This document shows, one piece after another, positions 17,946 to 26,531 of a stretch of DNA of 64,000 bases. A model generated the notes under the pieces. The model did not search any database and had not been told where the DNA came from. It saw only the letters and a program-made list of their open reading frames with translations. The stretch comes from Oleiphilus messinensis (lineage in GTDB: Bacteria; Pseudomonadota; Gammaproteobacteria; Pseudomonadales; Oleiphilaceae): assembly GCF_002162375.1 (NCBI RefSeq), contig NZ_CP021425.1:5816501-5880500 (forward strand), in the 5' to 3' direction. Each line of letters opens with the position of its first letter. Positions within the stretch are counted from its first letter, which is position 1. The translations under genes were made by a program, and so were the position numbers.

Positions 17946-18953
17946 ATGTCCCAGGAAAATACAACACAGATGCCTTTTGTCGTTTGTGCGCTCTATAAAT
18001 TTGTCCATCTCGAAAACTTTGAAGCTCTGCGTGAACCGCTGTTCCTGACCATGGAAGAGCTCGGGATCAAAGGCACCCTGCTCCTCGCTAACGAAGGGAT
18101 AAATGGCACCGTTGCCGGATCTCGCTCCAGCGTTGATGCCTTGTTGCACTGGTTGCAACAGGATGAACGCTTGAATCCGATCAGCTATAAAGAGTCGTTC
18201 TCGGAAGAGCAGCCATTCAATCGCACCAAAGTGAAATTGAAAAAAGAAATTGTCACCCTCGGCGTTGAAGGTATCGATCCCCGTAAAGTCGTCGGTACTT
18301 ACGTCAGTCCTCGGGATTGGAATAATTTAATTTCCGACCCTGATGTTGTTGTCGTGGACACTCGCAACGATTACGAAGTCGAGATCGGCACCTTCAAAAA
18401 TGCAATCAACCCGAAAACGGAAACATTCAGGGAATTTCCGGATTATGTGAAGCAAAACCTGAGTCCCGAGAAGCACAAAAAAGTTGCCATGTTTTGTACC
18501 GGCGGTATCCGTTGTGAAAAATCCACGGCCTACCTCAAAGAGCAAGGTTTCGACGAGGTATACCATCTTGAAGGCGGTATCCTGAAATATCTGGAAGAGG
18601 TTCCGGCTGAAGAAAGCCTTTGGGAAGGTGAATGCTTCGTATTCGACGGCCGCATTGCAGTGAATCATCAGCTGGAAAAAGGGATTTACGACCAATGCAA
18701 CGCCTGCCGATTACCCATTCTGGAAGCCGATAAACAAAGTGAACATTATGAAGAAGGCGTAAGTTGTCCACGTTGTTTCGGCAAACACAGTGACCAGCAA
18801 ATCGCACGCTTCCGCGAGCGCCAGAAACAAGTTCAACTCGCAACGAAGCGTGGGGAACAACATGTTGGCTCAGAAGTGGCCAAGGTTATTGAGCAGCGCC
18901 GTATTCAAAAGAAACAGGACAAGCAGCGCCAGCAAGAACACGTCGATTCGTGA
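17946..18953 (+). CDS. trhO: tRNA uridine(34) hydroxylase, rhodanese family
   Basis: A 335-residue TrhO (formerly YceA). It hydroxylates U34 of certain tRNAs with O2 as a step to 5-methoxy/carboxymethoxyuridine. The N-terminal acylphosphatase-like part contains [16 protein letters not shown]. The rhodanese domain carries the CTGGIRC catalytic loop (Cys about 184) preceded by [16 protein letters not shown]. The C-terminal cysteine motif CNACRLP...CPRCFG is also present. AGGAA at 17935-17939 favours the second ATG (17946) over 17940. It is monocistronic as far as can be seen. Confidence 0.95.
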   Translation: MSQENTTQMPFVVCALYKFVHLENFEALREPLFLTMEELGIKGTLLLANEGINGTVAGSRSSVDALLHWLQQDERLNPISYKESFSEEQPFNRTKVKLKKEIVTLGVEGIDPRKVVGTYVSPRDWNNLISDPDVVVVDTRNDYEVEIGTFKNAINPKTETFREFPDYVKQNLSPEKHKKVAMFCTGGIRCEKSTAYLKEQGFDEVYHLEGGILKYLEEVPAEESLWEGECFVFDGRIAVNHQLEKGIYDQCNACRLPILEADKQSEHYEEGVSCPRCFGKHSDQQIARFRERQKQVQLATKRGEQHVGSEVAKVIEQRRIQKKQDKQRQQEHVDS

Positions 18954-19068
18954 CTTCACGCTGGCATGCTTGATTGAACACTCGGTGTAGAGCATCAGGT
19001 TTCGAAACGTTTTGCAAACAGCCATTTATGCAAAGCGCGTTTTTTGAAAACAGAGTGTGAAAGTTCGA

Positions 19069-19644
19069 TTACTCGGCACGATCAACATTGGACAACGGGA
19101 TTGTGATGAACGGCAAGCCAAGTGCGTCGGTTTTCACGACGGCTTGCAGCGTTTTTCCACGCTCCTGTTGTCCTGCTTTACCAAGGAAGTAATACAGCTC
19201 CGAAATGCCATGAAATTTCTCAAGGGTAATCACGTTCAAATAGGTATTTTCCCCTAACCCCGGGATGTAGCTCAATGGCAAGGTGATACCGAAATTATCC
19301 AGATCGGTCGCCAGGGAAGTATAGAAAACCGTTAACACTTGATCTGCTTGCTCAGCCGTATCAACCACCTCAACCCCAAAACGATTCTGTAACTCAAACG
19401 CCATACGCTGATCTGCGTAGGTTTTGATATCCTTACTGGCAAAAAAATGAGATTGAACCGCAACCTTCTGATAACGCAATGTTTCAAAATCAGATGCAGG
19501 TAACCCGGTTATCAAGTCATCCACACTGTGTGCAACCAATCGTTGTGCCGTTGACCCTGTTAACGAGCCTTGCAACTCCCGCGTAGAACACCCATTCAAT
19601 ACCAGCGCAGCAAATGCCACCGCCATTACAAACCGCAATCTCAT
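19069..19644 (-). CDS. Hypothetical lipoprotein
   Basis: A 191-residue predicted outer-membrane or periplasmic lipoprotein. The signal peptide MRLRFVMAVAFAALVLNGC has Cys at residue 19. The mature part (VDDLITGLPASDFETLRYQKVAVQSHFFAS, then YADQRMAFELQNRFGVEVVDTAEQADQVL) looks like a soluble alpha/beta domain of the kind found in envelope lipoproteins. No family is recognised with certainty. AAAGGA lies eight bases upstream, inside the preceding frame. The start overlaps that frame's stop (ATGA), indicating translational coupling. Confidence 0.7.
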   Translation of the reverse strand: MRLRFVMAVAFAALVLNGCSTRELQGSLTGSTAQRLVAHSVDDLITGLPASDFETLRYQKVAVQSHFFASKDIKTYADQRMAFELQNRFGVEVVDTAEQADQVLTVFYTSLATDLDNFGITLPLSYIPGLGENTYLNVITLEKFHGISELYYFLGKAGQQERGKTLQAVVKTDALGLPFITIPLSNVDRAE

Positions 19645-19823
19645 GCAAACATTCCTTTTGATAACTTTAATTCGGAAGCATAAAACATCGTTGATTTGAT
19701 TGCCATGATCACGGTCTGAATTGGCCGTGCATTCTGAAAATCAAACTCAGGTAGATCGTAATATTCGACTAAGCACTCAACATCACCAACTGTGCAGGCA
19801 TCTGACACCAACTCTGGAAACAC
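19641..19823 (-). CDS. Small coupled ORF upstream of the lipoprotein gene
   Basis: A 60-residue frame starting at GTG 19823 directly after an in-frame TAG, ending in a TGA that overlaps the lipoprotein ATG. The product (EYYDLPEFDFQNARPIQTV, then MAIKSTMFYASELKLSKGM) has no signal peptide or recognised domain. The lack of a good ribosome-binding site and the nearby IS3 insertion 82 bases upstream suggest it may be the surviving 3' part of a larger gene. The ATGA overlap supports that it was once translated. Confidence 0.4.
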   Translation of the reverse strand: MFPELVSDACTVGDVECLVEYYDLPEFDFQNARPIQTVIMAIKSTMFYASELKLSKGMFA

Positions 19824-19968
19824 CTATTCTGGACATAAATCATTACCTCAAAGGTAATCGCCTTCTTTATGGGGAGCGAGCATACTTGAGTTCAACTACA
19901 GCACATGACGTGGTCTAATAGATTTGTACACACCAGTTAAGAGATAATCCTCAAAACTGGAGTGAAAA

Positions 19969-20262
19969 ATGGCTGTAAGAAAGAAGTACTCAAAAGAATT
20001 TAAATTAGATGCGATTAGCTTGGTAATAGATCAAGGCTATTCGAAGGCAGAAGCGGCAAGAAATCTTGGCATTAATCCAAATGTGCTTGGACGTTGGATT
20101 AAAGAGCATGAAAATGATGACGGTCATGCGTTTCGTGGAAATGGAAAACTGACGCCTGAGCAGGAAGAGCTTCGTCGTTTGCGAGAAGAAAACAAACGAC
20201 TAAAGATGGAGCGCGATATATTAAAAAAAGCGGCCACCTTTTTTGCCACGGAAGCAAAGTAA
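19969..20262 (+). CDS. IS3-family transposase OrfA
   Basis: A 97-residue DNA-binding subunit. A helix-turn-helix ([18 protein letters not shown] then [20 protein letters not shown]) is followed by a leucine-zipper-like helix ([20 protein letters not shown]). An A-rich slippery run (TTAAAAAAAG, about 20221-20230) near the 3' end should permit -1 frameshifting into orfB to make the OrfAB transposase. The ribosome-binding site is GGAG upstream of ATG 19969. No damage is visible. Confidence 0.95.
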   Translation: MAVRKKYSKEFKLDAISLVIDQGYSKAEAARNLGINPNVLGRWIKEHENDDGHAFRGNGKLTPEQEELRRLREENKRLKMERDILKKAATFFATEAK

Positions 20263-20291
20263 AATACGCTTTCATCACCCAGCATAAAAAG

Positions 20292-21137
20292 GTGTGGCCC
20301 GTTGGCATTATGTGCCAGCAATTGGGTGTAACGCGCTCAGGCTATTACAGCTATTTACAGCGTCAAGACAATAAACCTGATGATCCGACTCATTCGGAGA
20401 TGATTGAGTGGATACAAGATATAGCCAAATCAAGTGATGATACCTATGGCTATCGCAGGATGAAAACAGCATTAAATGTTTTGGGTTACCCGGTTGGCCG
20501 GAACAAAACCAGAAAACTGATGAAAGAAGCGGGAATAAAAGTCAAACACAAGAAGAAATACAAAGTAACGACAAACAGCAACCATAAGCAGCCGGTTTTC
20601 GATAATCTTCTCGATCGTGAGTTTGCTGTTGAGCAGCCTGACCAGGTCTATGCGTCCGATATCACATACGTCTGGACACAGGAAGGTTGGTTGTATTTAG
20701 CGGTAGTGATAGATCTTTACTCTAGAAAAGTAGTTGGATGGAATATGAGCTCACGCATGAAAGCGCAAATGGTTTGTGATGCGCTCAAAATGGCAGTTTG
20801 GCAGCGTCGCCCTGAAGCTGGGCTAATACACCACTCTGATCGCGGCTCACAGTATGCCAGCAGGGATTTTAGAAAACTTCTTAAACTACATGGTTTTAAA
20901 GGCAGCATGAGTAAGAAGGGTGACTGCTGGGATAATGCCGTCGTTGAAAGTTTCTTTGGCACTTTAAAGCAGGAGCGAGTTCAGTGGAAAAGCTATCAAA
21001 CAAGAGCTGAAGCTCAGCGGGACATCCTGGAATATATTTCTGTGTTTTATAACAATGAGCGGCTGCATTCGTACCTCGATTACAGAAGTCCGGTACAGTT
21101 TGAAAAAGAAATGGTTGAATTAAGAAAAGTAGCTTAA
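20292..21137 (+). CDS. IS3-family transposase OrfB (DDE integrase)
   Basis: A 281-residue catalytic part with an rve-type integrase core: Asp123 (YASDITYVW), Asp183 (HHSDRGSQY) and Glu219 ([13 protein letters not shown]). The last two are spaced 35 residues, the DD(35)E signature. The frame is -1 relative to orfA and stays open upstream of the listed ATG to the slippage site near 20225. The natural product is therefore the fused OrfAB. It appears fully intact. Confidence 0.95.
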   Translation: MWPVGIMCQQLGVTRSGYYSYLQRQDNKPDDPTHSEMIEWIQDIAKSSDDTYGYRRMKTALNVLGYPVGRNKTRKLMKEAGIKVKHKKKYKVTTNSNHKQPVFDNLLDREFAVEQPDQVYASDITYVWTQEGWLYLAVVIDLYSRKVVGWNMSSRMKAQMVCDALKMAVWQRRPEAGLIHHSDRGSQYASRDFRKLLKLHGFKGSMSKKGDCWDNAVVESFFGTLKQERVQWKSYQTRAEAQRDILEYISVFYNNERLHSYLDYRSPVQFEKEMVELRKVA

Positions 21138-21199
21138 CTGGGTTGTACAATTTTGCTTGACCACGTCAACATACCACACTCCGGAAAGAGGCCCTTGCA

Positions 21200-22096
21200 A
21201 TGGAACAACAATCTGCAACCTTCCAAGTCCCCAATGGAACGCTCACCTTCGATGTCACCGGGAACGGCCCGGTGTTGGTCTGTTTACCTGGCTGGCCATT
21301 CAATCGTCAAACCTATCGCAATCTGATTCCGCACCTTTCTAAGCACTACACCTGTATTAATATCGATACACTTGGCTTGGGCGAAAGTACCTGGAACGCC
21401 CAAACGGATTTTTCAATCCCCAGCCAGGCTCAAGCCATTGTGCAACTCTTACAGCATTTGAACGTCAAAGCGTTCCGGATTCTGGCCTTTAATTCTGCCG
21501 GTGTTATTGCTCGCTATATCGCAGCGGAAAAAACCGATGGGGTTCAGCAATTGCTGCTCATGAACACCGATATTCCCGGCCAACGTCCGCCATGGTTACC
21601 CCTGTACCGCTTTTTATTCTCACTTCCAGGCGGCAGACACCTCTTGAATAACCCGATTGCGAAACATTTTGTGCTTCCTTCCCCCCTTATGCTTGGGCTG
21701 GCATTTGAAGATTTACAGCAAATTGATCCTGATTTTTACCACCTCATACTCAGACCCATGTTAACCGATTCCCGTTGTTTCAAGGGCTTGGGCCTCTATA
21801 TGAAAGGTTTCAGTTATGAGCTCATGGACCGATTCACTGTACCCGGTGGCGTGCATGAAAAAATCAAAGCCCCCACACATTTAATCTGGGGAGAGAATGA
21901 TCCTACGTTTCCGCTGAGCCATGCCCGTTCGATGACCAAGACCCTTCCGGCATTCAAATCACTGGATGTTATTCCGGGCGCACGTCTATTGGTACATGAA
22001 GAAAAACCGGAAGCGGTGCTGGAACGATTACAGGCAAGATTGGCCGAAATTCCGCACTCAGATCTGCAAAATTCAACTGACACAGCGGCGGCATAA
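21200..22096 (+). CDS. Alpha/beta hydrolase
   Basis: A 298-residue hydrolase. The oxyanion region is CLPGWPFNRQTYRNLIPHL, the nucleophile strand ILAFNSAGVIARYIA (Ser99), the acid LIWGENDPTFPLSHAR and the histidine RLLVHEEKPEAVLERL. The nucleophile elbow is FNSAG rather than GxSxG, an atypical first position. AGAGG precedes the ATG. The gene begins 31 bases after the IS3 right end, so its original promoter has been separated and expression may now depend on the IS. The substrate is unknown. Confidence 0.88.
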   Translation: MEQQSATFQVPNGTLTFDVTGNGPVLVCLPGWPFNRQTYRNLIPHLSKHYTCINIDTLGLGESTWNAQTDFSIPSQAQAIVQLLQHLNVKAFRILAFNSAGVIARYIAAEKTDGVQQLLLMNTDIPGQRPPWLPLYRFLFSLPGGRHLLNNPIAKHFVLPSPLMLGLAFEDLQQIDPDFYHLILRPMLTDSRCFKGLGLYMKGFSYELMDRFTVPGGVHEKIKAPTHLIWGENDPTFPLSHARSMTKTLPAFKSLDVIPGARLLVHEEKPEAVLERLQARLAEIPHSDLQNSTDTAAA

Positions 22097-22161
22097 TTAT
22101 AGTTTTTTAACTACGCGTTTTATCTACAGTTTTTAACTACAGATTTTAACTACGAGATTAT
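22097..22161. repeat. Degenerate short repeats between convergent genes
   Basis: The spacer between convergent genes holds three or four imperfect copies of TTTTTAACTAC (with variants TTTTATCTAC and ATTTTAACTACG) in about 60 bases. It may be a termination or slippage-derived tract. No gene is present. Confidence 0.6.
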
Positions 22162-24369
22162 TCACCTGGCGGCAGAAGCCTGTTGTTTCAATGCCGCCGG
22201 CTCATTGCTCACCTCAAGATAGACCCTGGAAAGGCCAAACTTGAATTCACGAACATCTTCAGACATGCCCAATGCCATGGGGCTGGTCGGATGTGTGTGA
22301 CGCAGCTCTACCTTAAGATCTTCGCCTGCAAGCGACGATTCAGGCAACGTTATTTTTTCCTGTCCCAACACAAACGATCCCAGATATTGGTTGTTTACGT
22401 AGACGCCCGTTTTTTCTGCTCCATCAAAATAAAATCCATAAATACGTATCGCAACGGGAGACGTGTAGTTTGACGGCAAAGGAATGCGAAACACGGAAAC
22501 CAGACCATTGGACCAAACATGTTCACGTTCCAGTTCATGCCAACCCGAAATCAATTCTATTTGCGCATTCGCTGCGGGCACCGAAGTTCCGATGGCATAT
22601 TTGAGGACGGAAAAGTCACGAAATGCGGGCTGTTGAGGCACGCCCCACACGGGTTTAACATGATTCTGGTCGGTCTTCACTGTCCAGATACGGTAGCCGG
22701 ATTCACCACAGTGTGAATACTGTTCAAAATCGACTTCAATCTGCCGCCCGGACTGGCCAAGAAACAGGTTGGGCCACAGGCTTCCAGTCCCCAGCACATG
22801 AAACTCATGTTCACTTTGCACAGCAACCAATTGCAGGCGACCCCGATCATCTTGATAGATAGAAAGCACGGGATTAAACCTATCAGATGCTTGCGCCCAC
22901 AGGTTAACCGAAACACCATACCGCTGGGATGCATATTGACGCCAGTAACGGTGCCAATCCAGGGCTTTCTGATAGGTACTGTAATAGAATTGAGGCGCAA
23001 TGTAGTCTTCTGAAAATAACTGGTCACGACATTCCGCCACCATGGAAATGGCTTCCCATTTATTCACAAAAGTTCGCATTTTTATCGATACAGCCTGATT
23101 CTGCTCATGCATTAATACCGCGTTGCTGCCGAAAATAAAGAGAAATGCAGCAAGTATCATCGCGGCCCATTGTTTGAATCGAGCAACGACCCAAATTAAC
23201 GTTGTAACGATCAAAAACACGAGCGGATATAAAGCAAGGTGGCTCGTGAGATAGGGCTCAACCCAGCTGTCAGCCCAGCTTTGGTATTTAGCTGACAATG
23301 CTATTGGACCATTGAGCGCCCCCAATGCAAGAACAACAAATACCCACACTTTCATCAAGTATGATATGCGGGATTGCCCTTGATTCTCCATGCAGCTGGA
23401 TTTTAACAGTCGATAAACAAGTACTGCCGCAAGCACCGTGAAAAGCAGCGTAAAGATTCGATCACTCTGATCCAACAAGGCACGACCATAGTGGAGGTTC
23501 GCGACCCCGATATCGCTATCCCCCCATAACAACTGGGTATCAAACGTAACACCAGCCAGCCCGGTAACCGCCCCCAAAGTGTAGGCCACCCACACTCGAA
23601 ACAGGGTTACTAATGAAAGCGTGCCTCGTTCAGCACCATCATAATTCGATGGAAACGAGACCGACCAGATAACATAGAGACTCAAGTACAACAGAAACGC
23701 GATCAAAACTGTTTGGTAGGCACGCAAGCGGCAGTGGTGACTCAGTGTATCACCGCTGTAAATAACCCATAGCAAAACGACAAGTGCAAACGCAGTCAGC
23801 GGCTCATACTGGAAAAAACTCAGAAAACTACAGAAAAAGACCATCCCCCACCAAAGTGGACGCCGCCGCTCGGAAACAGCAGCCCTGCGGATTGCAAAAG
23901 TTGTCAGGGTCAACAATAAAAACGGAACATGATTGACCAATGGGTACGCCGCTGGCGGCTGATGTGCGTAGCCAATCCAAACCAGGCAAAAGAAGACCCA
24001 AACAAACAGAACACCGTGGGCAAGGTTTCGAAACACGATATAACTGAATGCCACAACCGAGAGCAAAAACGCACTCCAGTTGACCAGTTTAATGGCCAAT
24101 AGCTCCGGATAGGCCGCGACGAAGTGATCAATACTCTTGGTGAAAAGGAAATAAATACGACCCTGACTGACCGCAGCATTCCAAACTTCCTGCCAGTAGT
24201 CAGGCGCAGTACCCGCTAACGAAAAGTCCAGCTGATCCTGAGTTGTCATGCTGATTCCGTAAAAAGGCAATGCGATCCATAACAACCACAAAACTAATAC
24301 AGAATAAGCGATCCACTCATCACGCAATTGTTGCATTCGCCAGTCAAGACGGGCTTCGAGATTTGCCAT
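22162..24369 (-). CDS. Large polytopic membrane protein, GtrC/glucosyltransferase-like
   Basis: A 735-residue integral inner-membrane protein. About ten or more hydrophobic helices fill residues 20-430 (e.g. VLVLWLLWIALPFYGI, LFVWVFFCLVWIGYA, VLIAFLLYLSLYVIW). A periplasmic C-terminal region of about 250 residues follows, with beta-rich motifs such as YTSPVAIRIYGFYFDGAEKT. The layout is that of the serotype-converting glucosyltransferases (GtrC) and related GT-C enzymes that take sugar from undecaprenyl phosphate. The gene lies directly after a gtrB-like gene (8-base gap). The chosen ATG 24369 follows that gap; an ORF start further upstream would overlap it. The donor sugar and acceptor are unknown. 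Confidence 0.7.
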   Translation of the reverse strand: MANLEARLDWRMQQLRDEWIAYSVLVLWLLWIALPFYGISMTTQDQLDFSLAGTAPDYWQEVWNAAVSQGRIYFLFTKSIDHFVAAYPELLAIKLVNWSAFLLSVVAFSYIVFRNLAHGVLFVWVFFCLVWIGYAHQPPAAYPLVNHVPFLLLTLTTFAIRRAAVSERRRPLWWGMVFFCSFLSFFQYEPLTAFALVVLLWVIYSGDTLSHHCRLRAYQTVLIAFLLYLSLYVIWSVSFPSNYDGAERGTLSLVTLFRVWVAYTLGAVTGLAGVTFDTQLLWGDSDIGVANLHYGRALLDQSDRIFTLLFTVLAAVLVYRLLKSSCMENQGQSRISYLMKVWVFVVLALGALNGPIALSAKYQSWADSWVEPYLTSHLALYPLVFLIVTTLIWVVARFKQWAAMILAAFLFIFGSNAVLMHEQNQAVSIKMRTFVNKWEAISMVAECRDQLFSEDYIAPQFYYSTYQKALDWHRYWRQYASQRYGVSVNLWAQASDRFNPVLSIYQDDRGRLQLVAVQSEHEFHVLGTGSLWPNLFLGQSGRQIEVDFEQYSHCGESGYRIWTVKTDQNHVKPVWGVPQQPAFRDFSVLKYAIGTSVPAANAQIELISGWHELEREHVWSNGLVSVFRIPLPSNYTSPVAIRIYGFYFDGAEKTGVYVNNQYLGSFVLGQEKITLPESSLAGEDLKVELRHTHPTSPMALGMSEDVREFKFGLSRVYLEVSNEPAALKQQASAAR

Positions 24370-24376
24370 CTTCTGC

Positions 24377-25357
24377 TCAAATCTCGGCACGATTCGGGAG
24401 CGATTGATACGTCTGCTTGACGATATACAAGGGGCGTCCTTTGGTCTCATTGAACATTCGCCCCAAATACTCACCAATCATACCCAGAAAGATCAAATTC
24501 ACACCGCCGAGCAACAGTACTGTAACCATAATCGAGGGATAACCTTGCACGGCTTCGCCCCAGAAGAGTGTTTTGAAAATGATCAGTGCGCCGTAGAGAA
24601 ATGCTCCGAAAGCGATAAATATACCCAAATAGGTTGCCATTCGGAGTGGTAACGAGCTGAAAGAGGTCACGCCTTCCAATGCAAAATTCCAGAGTTTCCA
24701 ATAATTGAACTTGCTCTCGCCGGCAAATCGGGGATCACGATCATACTCAACTGCAACCTGATCAAAACCGATCCAGTTAAAAAGCCCTTTCATGAACCGG
24801 TGTTGCTCCCGAAGCTGCTTCAGCGCATCCAGTGCAGGTCTGGAGAGTAACCGGAAGTCACCGGTGTCTCGAGGGATGTGAACCCGGGAAAGGCGAGCCA
24901 TCAAGCGATAAAATGAAGCCGCAGTCCATTTTTTAATTGCGGTTTCACCATACCGTTCCCGCCGTTTCGCATAAACCGCATCGTAACCTTCTTCCCACTT
25001 TTCAATCAGCTGCGGAATCAGTTCCGGTGGGTCTTGTAGATCCGTATCGATTACAATGACTGCATCTGCATCAACCTTGTCCAGACCTGCCGTCATTGCG
25101 ATTTCTTTTCCGAAGTTACGACTTAAATCAACTACAGTGACGGTGTGTGAACTCGATGATTGATCCTGCTCTACGATATTTTTTAGCACACCCAAGGTAC
25201 CATCCCGACTCCCGTCGTTTACATACACGATCTGCCAATCATATTGAGGCAGAGACTGGACGGTGACGAGCAAGCGGGAGTGGAATGCCTGTATTGAATC
25301 TTCTTCATTAAATGCGGGGGCGACAACAGAAATCCGTTTTTGCTCCTGGGAATCCAT
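24377..25357 (-). CDS. Polyprenyl-phosphate glycosyltransferase, GtrB-like
   Basis: A 326-residue GT2 family enzyme that transfers a sugar from a nucleotide donor to undecaprenyl phosphate at the cytoplasmic face. The GT-A domain has VVAPAFNEEDSIQAF, YVNDGSRDGTLGVL, DTDLQDPPELIP (the DXD-like metal site) and RDTGDFRLLSRPALDAL. Two C-terminal membrane helices (ATYLGIFIAFGAFLYGALIIF, VTVLLLGGVNLIFLGMIGEYL) anchor it. ATG 25357 is used because GAGG lies eight bases upstream. It forms an operon with the gtrA-like and large membrane protein genes. Confidence 0.92.
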   Translation of the reverse strand: MDSQEQKRISVVAPAFNEEDSIQAFHSRLLVTVQSLPQYDWQIVYVNDGSRDGTLGVLKNIVEQDQSSSSHTVTVVDLSRNFGKEIAMTAGLDKVDADAVIVIDTDLQDPPELIPQLIEKWEEGYDAVYAKRRERYGETAIKKWTAASFYRLMARLSRVHIPRDTGDFRLLSRPALDALKQLREQHRFMKGLFNWIGFDQVAVEYDRDPRFAGESKFNYWKLWNFALEGVTSFSSLPLRMATYLGIFIAFGAFLYGALIIFKTLFWGEAVQGYPSIMVTVLLLGGVNLIFLGMIGEYLGRMFNETKGRPLYIVKQTYQSLPNRAEI

Positions 25358-25528
25358 ACACATAACCTCAATTTCAACGCTTACCTGAAAATTCAGGCGC
25401 TCAAGCAATAAAAATGTCCGGTACCAAAACCAGTTGGCGGTTCCGGAGACATCCGTTTTCAGCCCAAGTAACAAACAGTCGCATTTAAGGAGTGTGTTAA
25501 AAACAGACAGGTCGTAATTGATACAGCC

Positions 25529-25918
25529 TTAAAAAGTCCATTTTTTATTGGCCTGATAATTCCAGATGACCACGACAATCGTGGCAACACTTTGCGATAT
25601 GACATAATGAACATTCAAAGCGGCATTGAGTATGTAAAAGATAAGAGTATTGGTCAATAAGCCAAAAGTCGCAATACTGAAAAAGCGAAACGCTGCACGT
25701 CCATGGCCTTTATCACTGGCGAACGTGAAGTAATAGTTGAGAAAATAACCAACCACTCCGCCAGCAAAATAGCCGAATATACTGGCTAGGAGTTCGCTCA
25801 ACCATTGATTCTCGACCAGAAAAATCAGCGTCACGTACTGAACCAAGGTGGCAATACCACCAACCATTAAAAACCGAAACAAAGGCTGAGAACAAACCCG
25901 AATGACAGCATCTACCAT
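25529..25918 (-). CDS. GtrA-like membrane protein (flippase family)
   Basis: A 129-residue protein with four predicted transmembrane helices (FLMVGGIATLVQYVTLIFL, LLASIFGYFAGGVVGYFLNY, FRFFSIATFGLLTNTLIFYIL, YVISQSVATIVVVIW) and the conserved C-terminal NYQANKKWTF. Its length and motifs match the GtrA family, thought to move polyprenyl-linked sugar across the membrane. It is the first gene of the operon with gtrB and the large transferase. Confidence 0.92.
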   Translation of the reverse strand: MVDAVIRVCSQPLFRFLMVGGIATLVQYVTLIFLVENQWLSELLASIFGYFAGGVVGYFLNYYFTFASDKGHGRAAFRFFSIATFGLLTNTLIFYILNAALNVHYVISQSVATIVVVIWNYQANKKWTF

Positions 25919-26024
25919 TTATTAATGCCTATCCCTTGCAAATACGCCGAAAGCTTACTGCGTGCAAAGATAACGAATATCGGTCACCAAGTATACGGAT
26001 TTGACCATAAGGTGGGGAACTTAT

Positions 26025-26056
26025 CACACCTCCGGAAAACAGATCCCGGAGGTGTG
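26025..26056. terminator. Perfect 11-base inverted repeat after the secreted-protein gene
   Basis: CACACCTCCGG at 26025-26035 pairs with CCGGAGGTGTG at 26046-26056 around a ten-base loop. It lies just 3' of the minus-strand 107-residue gene. No good T tract follows, so the terminator role is tentative; it could also be a protein-binding site. Confidence 0.45.
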
Positions 26057-26062
26057 CAATAT

Positions 26063-26386
26063 TTACTGAGCAGAATACCCGGTATCAAAGGCACGACGTT
26101 TGTATTCATGGGCCATGGGAGCATGGCTGTCGGTGTCCCATGCCTCACGCTGATACATCTCGTTTTGATACATTTTATCGCCCATATGATAACCTGCCTG
26201 CCCATCATCCATCCCGGCGGCAGTGGGACCATAGAGATACTCCAGCTCTTCGATTAACTGATCCAGAGTCGGTCCCGGGCTTGTTACATCACTCTTTCGA
26301 TCTGCAAGCCCATCAGCCGAGACGGCAGTACTGGTAAGAAACAATCCGGCTGCGAGTATAGATGAAGCAAAAATTCGCGTTATCAT
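26063..26386 (-). CDS. Hypothetical secreted protein
   Basis: A 107-residue protein with a clean Sec signal peptide (ILAAGLFLTSTAVSADG) and a soluble tail rich in Asp, Tyr and Met. The tail contains TLDQLIEELEYLYGPTA, a GYHMGDKMYQNEMYQREA segment and no cysteine after the signal. No family is recognised. The Met/Tyr pattern may hint at metal interaction but is not diagnostic. An AAGGAGGGG ribosome-binding site is very strong. Confidence 0.65.
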   Translation of the reverse strand: MITRIFASSILAAGLFLTSTAVSADGLADRKSDVTSPGPTLDQLIEELEYLYGPTAAGMDDGQAGYHMGDKMYQNEMYQREAWDTDSHAPMAHEYKRRAFDTGYSAQ

Positions 26387-26531
26387 GATATCCCCTCCTT
26401 TCGAATGACAGTCATTGAGCTAGAGCGAAATAACCACCTCCCCTAGCACCTCGATTGGACACCCCAAATTGATCAAAGTTTGAGCATATTGCGAATTATT
26501 TTTAAAACGTTGTTTTTAAAACTGACTGTCA

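Larger units (their letters stand above)
19906..21168 (+). mobile_element. Intact IS3-family insertion sequence, 1263 bases
   Basis: The ends begin TGACGTGGTC and finish GACCACGTCA with imperfect inverted repeats that continue into TTGTACA and AGTTAAG blocks. The element is flanked by a 3-base direct repeat ACA (19903-19905 and 21169-21171), typical of IS3. Two frames orfA and orfB are joined by a -1 slippage site. It sits between a minus-strand lipoprotein operon and a plus-strand hydrolase gene. A degraded relative lies at 2316-2545. Confidence 0.95.
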
